64,000 nucleotides of DNA from a bacterium (GTDB lineage Bacteria > RBG-13-66-14): the NCBI GenBank assembly GCA_035528375.1, contig DATKYS010000031.1:31034-95033 (forward strand), in the 5' to 3' direction. Shown piece by piece: positions 47,752 through 54,784 of this stretch. The notes under the pieces are model-generated. The model ran no database searches and was not told where the DNA came from. It worked only from the letters and a program-made list of their open reading frames with translations. The number at the start of each line of letters is the position of its first letter. Position 1 is the stretch's first letter. The position numbers and the translations under genes are program-made.

Positions 47752-48720
47752 ATGGCGCTGCCCACGGGTGCGATAATCGGTATTTTGGTGGACAACCTCC
47801 GCCTGAGGAAGAGCGTCATCCCGCTGTCGAAGCGGAAGATGACCGGTTGGGCGGAGGGTCTGGAGCTTCCCCGGGGCGGCGAGACGGTGCTCTACACCGG
47901 CCTGATGTACCAGCTCATGCCGTCCATCGTGGCCATGGCTAACCTGATGGGTCGGTTCGAAAACTCACCGATCCGCCACCTCATGGGCCTCGGTCGGTTG
48001 GCCAACAAGGTCGTCAACCTGTCCTTCTTCATGGCCCGCAGCCGACCCGAAATACGCCGGGCCTACGATGTGCGGTTGCGCGCGATTGCGGAGCTCCTGC
48101 TGGAATCGGGAGTCGAGTTCGGCTACCTCGCCGACGAGGAGCTCTACTCCGGGGCGCTCGTTTACGACAACGGCATGATGGAGGTCTTCCGGCGCCACGC
48201 CAGGCGCGTCCGCGACGCGCTCAAACGCCGCGGCGTCCGTCGGGTCATCACCGTGGACCCGCACACGCTGAACATGTTCCGTGACGTGTACCCGAAGCTC
48301 ATCGAGGGCTTCGACATCGGGGCCGAGAGCTACCTCGAGGTGCTCGCCCGGCGCGGGATGGAGACGAACGGGGCGACGGGCAAAACGGTCGTCATTCACG
48401 ACTCGTGCGTTTACGCCCGGTACGAGGACGTGCTCGAGCAGCCCCGGGCGCTGTTGAGGAGCACCGGCGCCGAAGTGCGCGAGCCGGATTATTCCCGCAC
48501 CATCACCCTCTGCTGCGGCGGGCCCATCGAATCCCTCTTCCCGTCGAGGTCCAAGGAGGTCGCCCGGGAGCGGATCGGTCAGTTGGCGGCGTGCGGGTCG
48601 GACGTGGCCGTCATGTGCCCGATCTGCCTCTTCAACCTCACCGAGGCCGCCGAGACCACCGGGGCCGACGTCCGCGTCCGCGACATCTGCGAGTACCTGA
48701 GCGAGGCCCGCCCGTCGTAA
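47752..48720 (+). CDS. HdrB-like protein with one CCG domain
   Basis: The 322-residue protein has the C-terminal CCG half of HdrB: HDSCVYARYEDVLEQPR, LCCGGPIESLFP, and AVMCPICLFNL. These Cys ligate the unusual cluster that in HdrB cleaves or forms disulfides. The N-terminal half lacks a matching first Cys-rich domain: it has a hydrophobic TGLMYQLMPSIVAMANLM instead. It may thus hold a single cluster. It closes the operon. No convincing terminator lies within 50 bases, but a hairpin-forming repeat at 48784 may serve. Confidence 0.88.
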   Translation: MALPTGAIIGILVDNLRLRKSVIPLSKRKMTGWAEGLELPRGGETVLYTGLMYQLMPSIVAMANLMGRFENSPIRHLMGLGRLANKVVNLSFFMARSRPEIRRAYDVRLRAIAELLLESGVEFGYLADEELYSGALVYDNGMMEVFRRHARRVRDALKRRGVRRVITVDPHTLNMFRDVYPKLIEGFDIGAESYLEVLARRGMETNGATGKTVVIHDSCVYARYEDVLEQPRALLRSTGAEVREPDYSRTITLCCGGPIESLFPSRSKEVARERIGQLAACGSDVAVMCPICLFNLTEAAETTGADVRVRDICEYLSEARPS

Positions 48721-48778
48721 CTGCCGGCGACGTCGGCGCCCGACGGGTGGTGGGTTGCGCGGTGATTGGTGATGTTCG

Positions 48779-49182
48779 TAGGGCGGGGATTCCAATCCCC
48801 GCCGCTTTTTTAATACAGCCCTCGTTCCCGAGCTGCAATGATGTAGGGCGGCCCCGTGGGATGAATCCCCTGCGGGTCGCCGCGTTTTCTGTATTCCCAA
48901 CCCCGACCCTCACCCTAGCCCTCTCCCTGGGAGGGAGAGGGGATAACTGCACCCCCCTCCCTAACCCGTAGGCGAGCCTCCCCCCAGAGGGGGGAGGGGA
49001 AACGCGGGCGACCGTGGAGGACTCGTCCTACCGGTCGCCCCTACGGGTCGGGTTTGCTGAATATTGACGTAGGGGCGGGTGTCCTGACCCGCCCGCGGGC
49101 CGACCTGAAAGACGCGCCGTCGGTCGGCCCCTACGTCCGGTGTTCGTTGGGCGTAGGGGTGTATCCACACCCGCACGTTTAT
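48779..49182. repeat. Large dispersed-repeat cluster between converging hdrB and ispH
   Basis: Members in order: GGCGGGGAT/ATCCCCGCC hairpin followed by six Ts (48784-48815, terminator-like for the Hdr operon); a GTAGGGCGGCCCC element (48842); CCCTCACCCTAGCCCTCTCCC with GGGAGAGGGG (48909-48941); a CCTCCCCCC/GGGGGGAGGGG element (48978-48999); a GGGCGACC/GGTCGCCCCTAC 3' half (49005-49045); a full GTAGGGG...CCCCTAC element (49071-49135); and a degenerate hairpin (49154-49178). No gene is seen in the 480-base gap. Confidence 0.85.
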
Positions 49183-49200
49183 TAATATAGCTCTTGCGGA

Positions 49201-50055
49201 TTAAAAACTCCGCAGGCGCTCGACGACCTCCTCGATTATCCAGTCCGGGGTGCTGGCGCCGGCGGTGACCCCGACCCGCTCCATCCCGGCGAACCACTCC
49301 GGCTCGAGCTCTTCCGCCGTCTCGATGTGCCACGCCTTGCTTCCCCTCTCGCGGCAGCGCTCGTAGAGGCGGGTGGTGTTGGCCGAGTTGCGTCCGCCGA
49401 TGACGACCATGCCGTCCACCGTGTCTAAAAGCTCGAGCATGGCGGCCTGGCGCCGGGCGGTGGCGTCGCAGATGGTGTTGTGGGCCTTCAGCTCGTCGGT
49501 AATCTTCAACAGCTCGCCCACGAGCCGGACGTAATCCTCCTCGAGTTGCGTGGTCTGGGCCACGACGCCTATTCTCTGCCCGCGCTTCAGCCGGGCCACG
49601 TCGGCGGTGGACTGGACCACCACGGCCCCCTCGGCGCCCTCGCGGCGTCCCGAGTCGGCCCAGGCGACGAGAGCGGCGACCTCGGGGTGCTCCGGCTCGC
49701 CGATGACGACCACCCGGTATCCCTCGGCGGCGAGGCCCTTCGCCAGTTTCTGCGCCCGCTGGACCAGGGGGCAGGTGGCGTCCACGACCTCGAATCCACG
49801 GTCCCGCAGTTTTTTTAAAACTTCGGGCGGGACGCCGTGGCTGCGGATGAGCACCGTCCCGACCCGTGCGGCGTCGAGGTCCTCGATGACCCCGAGTCCC
49901 GCTTCGGCCAGCCGGGCCACCATCTGCGGGTTGTGGATTATCGGTCCCAGGCTGGACACGCCTCCGGGGTGGGTCTGGGTGGCCTCGAAGGCCACCTGGC
50001 AGGCGCGCTTCACCCCGTAGCAGAATCCGGCGGCCCGGGCGAGGATGACCTCCAC
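49201..50055 (-). CDS. ispH: 4-hydroxy-3-methylbut-2-enyl diphosphate reductase
   Basis: IspH is the last enzyme of the MEP isoprenoid pathway. The 284-residue protein has its three cluster Cys in AAGFCYGVKRA, VVDATCPLV and NTICDATARRQ. Other marks are LGPIIHNPQMV, RSHGVPPEV, GEPEHPEVAAL, QTTQLEEDY and GVTAGASTPDWII. It begins at a GTG two bases after the radical SAM stop and is last in a four-gene minus operon. No other MEP gene is in the window. Confidence 0.97.
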   Translation of the reverse strand: MEVILARAAGFCYGVKRACQVAFEATQTHPGGVSSLGPIIHNPQMVARLAEAGLGVIEDLDAARVGTVLIRSHGVPPEVLKKLRDRGFEVVDATCPLVQRAQKLAKGLAAEGYRVVVIGEPEHPEVAALVAWADSGRREGAEGAVVVQSTADVARLKRGQRIGVVAQTTQLEEDYVRLVGELLKITDELKAHNTICDATARRQAAMLELLDTVDGMVVIGGRNSANTTRLYERCRERGSKAWHIETAEELEPEWFAGMERVGVTAGASTPDWIIEEVVERLRSF

Positions 50056-50056
50056 G

Positions 50057-51004
50057 CTAAACGATCCTTCGGAGGGGGTAGGTGTAGCCGTCGCGGAGCT
50101 TCTCGCGGGCGTCGAGGTGGCGCCGGAGGAGCTGGCCGCAGTTCGAGCCGATGCGGTCCTCCTCCCGCTCCCCGATGCTCAGAAGCACCCGGTAGCCGGC
50201 CTCCTCCAGGCGGTCGAGAATCTCGTACCGCTTCCCCGGCTCGTCCGGCTCGATGTAGGAGGCGAGGCCGTGCCGCCGCGCGCCGTAGGTCGGGTTGAGC
50301 GGCGTGAATTTTAAGAGGAAAAGCTCCGGGTCGAAGTGGTCCAGCATCACCGCGGGGTCCACGGGCGCGTCCCGGCCGAGGGCGAAGTTGAGGGTCACGC
50401 GGCGGTCGCCCTCCCGATGAAACCTTTCGGCGTACCGGGCGATTTCGGAGAACCCCCACTTTTTCACGGGAATCAGCCGGTCGCGCAACGCGGCGTCGGT
50501 GGTGTGGATGGAGAACTGGAGCTGGAAGCGGCCGCCGCCATAGTGCTCGTCCTTGATTTCGGCCAGCCGCTCGAAGAAGTCCCCCGTTCCCCGCGGGGCC
50601 ACGGTGGAGACCGATGGCAGGAGCCCCGGCGCCTCGTACCTCCCCGGCAGTCCGCGCAGCACGTCTAGCACGGCCGGGTTGAGCGCCGGCTCGCCCACGC
50701 GGGCGAACTGGACCTTGAACTTCTCCGCCGGGACCCGCCCGTCGGGAAAACGCCGGAGGACTAGAAAATCAATCTGCGAGAAAATCTCGTCGGCACAGAG
50801 CACCCCCCGGTAATCGCCCCCGGCGTCGCACATCGGGCAGCCCACCGGGCAACCCAGGAGGGTCGAGACCAAGAGAACCCACTTCTGTTCGCGGGGCAGC
50901 GGCGGCTGGACCGATTCCACGAATTCGACGAGCCTTCCTGAGCCCAGGTCCGCCAGAAAGACCCGGGCCACCTCGTCCGATCCGCTGGTGGCGATTATCC
51001 TCAT
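50057..51004 (-). CDS. RlmN-like radical SAM protein
   Basis: The 315-residue protein has the radical SAM site GCPVGCPMCDAG at about 49-60 and RlmN/Cfr-like landmarks in order: GDYRGVLCADEIFSQ, ARVGEPALNPAVL, STVAPRG, QFSIHTTDAALRDRLIPV, LKFTPLNP and IGSNCGQL. The last Cys matches the methyl-carrying Cys of RlmN. It is shorter than RlmN (about 350-380) and lacks its N-terminal helix-hairpin-helix-like domain, so it may modify something other than 23S rRNA A2503 or tRNA. ATG overlaps the FAD oxidoreductase stop (ATGA). Confidence 0.88.
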   Translation of the reverse strand: MRIIATSGSDEVARVFLADLGSGRLVEFVESVQPPLPREQKWVLLVSTLLGCPVGCPMCDAGGDYRGVLCADEIFSQIDFLVLRRFPDGRVPAEKFKVQFARVGEPALNPAVLDVLRGLPGRYEAPGLLPSVSTVAPRGTGDFFERLAEIKDEHYGGGRFQLQFSIHTTDAALRDRLIPVKKWGFSEIARYAERFHREGDRRVTLNFALGRDAPVDPAVMLDHFDPELFLLKFTPLNPTYGARRHGLASYIEPDEPGKRYEILDRLEEAGYRVLLSIGEREEDRIGSNCGQLLRRHLDAREKLRDGYTYPLRRIV

Positions 51005-51879
51005 CGCGATTCGTCCAAATCGAAGGCGATCGTCATCGCCGCCCGGACGCCGTCCCCCACGGCGATGGCCGCCTGGCGGCACCTTCCCCCCGCCGCGTCG
51101 CCGATAACGTGCAGCCCCGCGACCGGCCGCCCGTTTTCATCGGAAAGGTCCGGGGTCAGGAGGCCCAGGTCCGGCTCCCGACCGACGGCCAGGAGTAGGT
51201 GGTCGGCCTCGAGGTCCACCGTCGCGTCCCCCGCGGAGCATTGTACCAGAAGGCGGCCGTCGGCGAAGGCGAGCTTCACCGGGGAGGTTTGGGCGCGGTA
51301 GCTGATCCGGGGCTCCCGGGACGCCCGGCGCTCCAGCAGCGGGAGGCAGCGTGTCCGCTGGCCCCGGTTCAGAATCGTCACGTCGTTGGACTGCGCCAGG
51401 CCCAGGGCGTAATCGAAGGCGGCGTCGCCCGCGCCGATTATCAGAACCTTCCGCCCGGCGAGGCCGCGGAGGGGATAAACCTCGGTGTGGACCCGGTCGG
51501 CGCACTCCGGCGAGACCGGGGGGCCGTCCCAGGGCTTTGGGCGGGTGCCGGTCGCCAGCACCACGTGCGCCGCCTCGTACCCGCCGCCGGTCGTTCGGAG
51601 GCGGAAACCGCCGGCGCGCCTCTCCACCCCGGATACCTCCTCGGAAATCGGGACTATCCCGCCCTCCCCGAGCTGACACAGGAATTTTTCGGCGAGGTCC
51701 GGGCCGGGGATGCCCCCGGGGAAGCCGGCATAGTTCTCCACCCGGTGGGCGTTCCAGAGCAGGCCGCCCGGGCGCCCCCGTTCGAAGAGGAAAAATTCGA
51801 CGCCGTGCCGGGCCAGTTGAATCGCGGCGGCGATCCCCGCCGGCCCGCACCCCACGACGGCCGCCCGAGCGGTTCTCAC
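51001..51879 (-). CDS. Thioredoxin-reductase-like FAD/NAD(P) oxidoreductase lacking CxxC
   Basis: The 292-residue protein has a FAD site AAVVGCGPAGIAAAIQLARHG (landmark at about 6-26), PGGLLWNAHRVENYAGFPGG, a central NAD(P) site VLIIGAGDAAFDYALGLA, and a C-terminal GLHVIGDAAGGRCRQAAIAVGDG. This is the low-molecular-weight thioredoxin reductase fold. The active CxxC between the two sites is absent, so electrons may go to another partner, as in ferredoxin-NADP reductase-like members. GTG start overlaps the isochorismatase stop, and the stop overlaps the radical SAM start. Confidence 0.9.
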   Translation of the reverse strand: MRTARAAVVGCGPAGIAAAIQLARHGVEFFLFERGRPGGLLWNAHRVENYAGFPGGIPGPDLAEKFLCQLGEGGIVPISEEVSGVERRAGGFRLRTTGGGYEAAHVVLATGTRPKPWDGPPVSPECADRVHTEVYPLRGLAGRKVLIIGAGDAAFDYALGLAQSNDVTILNRGQRTRCLPLLERRASREPRISYRAQTSPVKLAFADGRLLVQCSAGDATVDLEADHLLLAVGREPDLGLLTPDLSDENGRPVAGLHVIGDAAGGRCRQAAIAVGDGVRAAMTIAFDLDESR

Positions 51880-52520
51880 GAATCAACCCCCGGCAGTCGA
51901 AGGAGGTCGCACGTCAGCAGCGGAACCGCGAAGCCGTGGGACAGCGTCAGGAGGCTGGCGCGGTGGAGCGCCTCGGTGTAGGTGGCGGTGGCGTCCACGG
52001 GGAGGTATACGTCGAAGCCCCTCACGAAGGCCGAGCGGGCGGTGGTCCCGCAACACAGGTGGGTCATCACCCCGGAGACGACGACGTTGCACACGCCCCG
52101 CTCCCGGAGAATTTTCTCCAGGTCCGTCCCGTAAAAGGCGTCGTACTGGGTTTTTACGATGACAAGTCCCCGCGCGTCCAGCCGGGGGTCCAGCTCACCC
52201 ATCGGGTCGCCGTCCTCGATGAGGTCCCGCCACCAGCGGCCCATCGCGCCCGCATTTTCCCGCGTGTTGGTGTGCCGGGTGAGGACGACGTTTTTGAATG
52301 CGGCGGCCAGGGCGTTTATTTGCGGAATGATGGCCGGGGCGCCGGGGACGAAGGCGTGGGAGCCCTCCTCCAGGAAACAGCGCTGCATGTCGAGAATCAA
52401 AAGGGCGGTCTCGTCGGCCGAAAGTTTTCGGGGGGGCTCCCGCCGGTATCCGTCGGCGGCCCGGAGAAGGGCGGCGGCCCTCTCGGCGATGTTTTTCGGG
52501 GTGAAGTACGGTTCCTTCAT
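51876..52520 (-). CDS. Isochorismatase-family cysteine hydrolase
   Basis: The 214-residue protein has the family catalytic triad: Asp in LLILDMQRCF (about 43), Lys in IVKTQYDAF (about 123), and Cys in GVMTHLCCGTTAR (about 157). Nicotinamidase, N-carbamoylsarcosine amidase and similar amide hydrolases share this fold. Metal-binding His of nicotinamidases is not clearly seen. The N-terminal 35 residues (PYFTPKNIAERAAALLRA) are extra. It heads the four-gene coupled operon leading to ispH. The substrate is unknown. Confidence 0.9.
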   Translation of the reverse strand: MKEPYFTPKNIAERAAALLRAADGYRREPPRKLSADETALLILDMQRCFLEEGSHAFVPGAPAIIPQINALAAAFKNVVLTRHTNTRENAGAMGRWWRDLIEDGDPMGELDPRLDARGLVIVKTQYDAFYGTDLEKILRERGVCNVVVSGVMTHLCCGTTARSAFVRGFDVYLPVDATATYTEALHRASLLTLSHGFAVPLLTCDLLRLPGVDS

Positions 52521-52530
52521 AGGTTTTTTT

Positions 52531-52561
52531 AAAAAACAAGGGGAACGGCGGCACCGTCCCC
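52531..52561 (-). terminator. Intrinsic terminator after argF
   Basis: On the minus strand GGGGACGG pairs with CCGTTCCCC, followed by TTGTTTTTT. It lies between argF and the isochorismatase gene. Confidence 0.7.
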
Positions 52562-52581
52562 CCTCCCGCCGTCCGGTCGTC

Positions 52582-53529
52582 CTATCGCATCGTCATCGCC
52601 AGCACGGCCTTCTGGGCGTGTAACCGGTTCTCCGCCTGGTCGAAGATGGCCGAGTTGGGCAGGCGGCTCACGTCGTAGGTGAGCTCCTCGTCATAGACGG
52701 CCGGCAGGCAGTGCAGGATGACGGCGTCGGGCTTGGCCAGGTGGAAGAGGTCGGCGTTCAACTGGAAGGGGCGGAAGAGGTCCTTCGTCTTCGTGCCCTT
52801 CTCGCCCATGGACTCCCAGACGTCGGTGTAGACCACGTCGGCGTCCTGGACGGCGTCCCGGGGCCGGTTGCAGATGGTCAGCACGGCGCCGTGCCTGGGG
52901 CCGTTCTCCATCGCCCACTCGATGACCTCGTCGTACTCGTCTGGCGGCTTTTCGTCCAGAATCTCCGAGGGGCAGGCGATTTGGACGTTCACCCCGAGCT
53001 GCAGGCCGCCGAAAATCAGGCTGCGGGCCACGTTGTTGAAGTCGCCCAGGAAGACGAACTTCAACCCCGCGAAGCGCCGCTTCTTCTCCCAGACTGTCAG
53101 GAAATCTCCCAGCACCTGGCAGGGATGGGCCCACTGCGAGAGGCCGTTGATAACGGGGACCTGGGCGTGCAGGGCCAGGCCGGTCACGATCTCGTGGCCG
53201 AAGACGCGGGCCATGATGCCGTCCACATACCGGGAGAGGACCAGGGCAATGTCCTCGGTGGTCTCCCTCTTCCCCAACTGGATGTCGTCGGGACCGAGGT
53301 AGATGGCCCGGCCGCCGAGCTGGGCCATGCCGACCTCGAAGCTGACCCGGGTCCGCAGCGACGGCTTCTGGAAAATCATGGCCAGGGTCTTGCCGGCGAG
53401 GAGCGGGTGGGGTTGCCCCCGGTGATGCTCCAGCTTGAGCTGGTAGCCGGTCTCCACGAGCTGGAAAATCTCCTCGGGGGTGAGGTCCCTCAGGGAGAGG
53501 ATGTGTCGCCCGCGCAGGTCTACGGCCAA
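52582..53529 (-). CDS. argF: Ornithine carbamoyltransferase
   Basis: This enzyme makes citrulline from ornithine and carbamoyl phosphate. The start is TTG 53529 because GGGAGG lies six bases upstream and MAVDLRGRHILSL fits the family; the longer frame to 53595 spans the promoter. The 315 residues carry the carbamoyl-phosphate loop as KPSLRTRVSFE (usual S-T-R-T-R, here S-L-R-T-R), the HPCQVLGDFLTVWE segment, and the ornithine-binding HCLPA. It is monocistronic with a near-consensus promoter. With carbamate kinase at 27.6 kb it could serve either arginine synthesis or citrulline fermentation. Confidence 0.95.
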   Translation of the reverse strand: MAVDLRGRHILSLRDLTPEEIFQLVETGYQLKLEHHRGQPHPLLAGKTLAMIFQKPSLRTRVSFEVGMAQLGGRAIYLGPDDIQLGKRETTEDIALVLSRYVDGIMARVFGHEIVTGLALHAQVPVINGLSQWAHPCQVLGDFLTVWEKKRRFAGLKFVFLGDFNNVARSLIFGGLQLGVNVQIACPSEILDEKPPDEYDEVIEWAMENGPRHGAVLTICNRPRDAVQDADVVYTDVWESMGEKGTKTKDLFRPFQLNADLFHLAKPDAVILHCLPAVYDEELTYDVSRLPNSAIFDQAENRLHAQKAVLAMTMR

Positions 53530-53563
53530 GATGAACCTCCCGTGACTCTCCGGCGTCGAGGGC

Positions 53564-53592
53564 AGTATAGAGAGGGGAACCCGGACTGTCAA
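53564..53592 (-). promoter_or_regulatory. Consensus promoter of argF
   Basis: On the minus strand a perfect TTGACA (53592-53587), a 17-base spacer, and TATACT (53569-53564). The start would be near 53557, and no clear ARG-box palindrome is evident. Confidence 0.85.
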
Positions 53593-53627
53593 CACCGCGG
53601 TGCGGCGTGGAAAGCGGACCGATTCTC

Positions 53628-53636
53628 TGGTACACT
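53628..53636 (+). promoter_or_regulatory. Extended -10 promoter of the pcm gene
   Basis: TGG followed by TACACT (53631-53636). The start would be near 53643, about 40 bases ahead of GTG 53685. Confidence 0.55.
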
Positions 53637-53684
53637 AAAATTCGGTACGGTGTACGACGGCCCTCTCAACGATTCGGGGTAGGG

Positions 53685-54344
53685 GTGGAGCGACGGAACT
53701 CCCTCGCCGCCGCTCGGAGCCGCATGGTCGAGCGGCAGCTCCGCGTCCGGGGCATTCGGGATGAGCGGGTTCTCGCCGCGATGGGCGAGGTGCCCCGGGA
53801 GCTCTTCGTCCCGAAATCGGAGGTCTGGGCGGCTTACGACGACCGCCCCCTGAGCATCGGCCACGGCCAGACCATCAGCCAGCCCTACATCGTGGCGCTG
53901 ATGACCGAGCTCGTGGAGCCGGGGCCGGGGAAGCGGGTCCTGGAGATTGGCACTGGCTCAGGCTATCAGGCGGCCATTCTGGCGGAGTGCGGGGCGGAGG
54001 TGTTCTCCATCGAGTTGGTCCCCCAGCTCCACCGCTGGTCCCGGGTGAACCTGGAGACCGCCGGATACGCCGATGCGGTTCACCAGAGGCTGGGAAACGG
54101 CTATTCCGGCTGGCCCGAGGAGGCTCCCTTCGACGCGGCCCTTCTCACCTGCTCCCCCCAGGAACTGCCCCCGGCCATCGGCGGTCAGGTCGCCCCGGGC
54201 GGGAGCATCGCGGCGCCCATCGGCGGTTACCCTTTTCAGGAACTCGTCCTTTTTAAAGTCACCGGGAGTGGACTGTCCGAAAGTCGGGTCACCGGCGTCC
54301 TCTTCGTGCCTATGGTGGATGCCGATCCGAACATGGAAAGCTGA
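53685..54344 (+). CDS. pcm: Protein-L-isoaspartate O-methyltransferase
   Basis: PCMT repairs isoaspartyl damage in ageing proteins using SAM. The 219-residue protein begins at a GTG that leads straight into the family N-terminus (RSRMVERQLRVRGIRDERVLAAMGEVPRELFVP, cited by landmark); the longer frame is not conserved-like. Marks are AYDDRPLSIGHGQTISQPYIVALM, motif I VLEIGTGSGYQAAIL, SIELVPQL, and the C-terminal GGYPFQELVLF. The gene is followed by a universal stress protein eight bases on, a stress-related pairing. Confidence 0.96.
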   Translation: MERRNSLAAARSRMVERQLRVRGIRDERVLAAMGEVPRELFVPKSEVWAAYDDRPLSIGHGQTISQPYIVALMTELVEPGPGKRVLEIGTGSGYQAAILAECGAEVFSIELVPQLHRWSRVNLETAGYADAVHQRLGNGYSGWPEEAPFDAALLTCSPQELPPAIGGQVAPGGSIAAPIGGYPFQELVLFKVTGSGLSESRVTGVLFVPMVDADPNMES

Positions 54345-54352
54345 GGTGGGGT

Positions 54353-54784
54353 TTGTTCAAGAAAATCCTCATCGCGACGGACGGCAGCGAGTATTCCGTC
54401 CGCGCCGCCGAGGTCGCCTTCGACCTGGCGAAGAAGACCGACGCCCGGGTCCTCGTGCTCTCGGTGATAGACGCGGGCGTCCTGGGCGATTTCAGCGGCG
54501 AGTCGGAGAAGGAGCGCGCGCGGGTGGAGCGGGACATGCGCCTGGCCGCCGAGGGGAACGTGGAGTACGTCCTCAGGCTCGGGGCGGAGGTCGGCGTGGG
54601 GACGACGGGCCACGTGCTCACCGGCAGGCCCAACATCGAGATCGTCAACCTGACCAACAACGAGGCGGTGGACCTCATCGTCCTCGGAAGGCACCGGCGG
54701 CGGAGCATCGGCCGCATCATGAAGAGCGACCTGGCCGTCCGGCTCATGGAGGACCTGGACTGCTCCGTGCTGGTGGTGGTCTGA
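54353..54784 (+). CDS. Universal stress protein (UspA family)
   Basis: The 143-residue single-domain Usp starts at a TTG after GAGGTGGGG. It has the opening KKILIATDGSEYSVRAAEVAFDLA and ends with SVLVVV. The ATP-binding motif G-x2-G-x9-G-S/T is only partly kept: VLGRHRRRSIGRIMKSDLAVRLM has R-H after the first Gly and K-S near the end, so nucleotide binding is uncertain. The loop at 50-75 is charged (SGESEKERARVERDMRL). It is co-transcribed with pcm and its stop overlaps the next start. Confidence 0.92.
   Translation: MFKKILIATDGSEYSVRAAEVAFDLAKKTDARVLVLSVIDAGVLGDFSGESEKERARVERDMRLAAEGNVEYVLRLGAEVGVGTTGHVLTGRPNIEIVNLTNNEAVDLIVLGRHRRRSIGRIMKSDLAVRLMEDLDCSVLVVV

Noticed and set aside
12698-49182. 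Repeat clusters as CRISPR arrays
   Set aside because: Copies are scattered, of unequal length and not separated by uniform spacers, and no cas gene is present.
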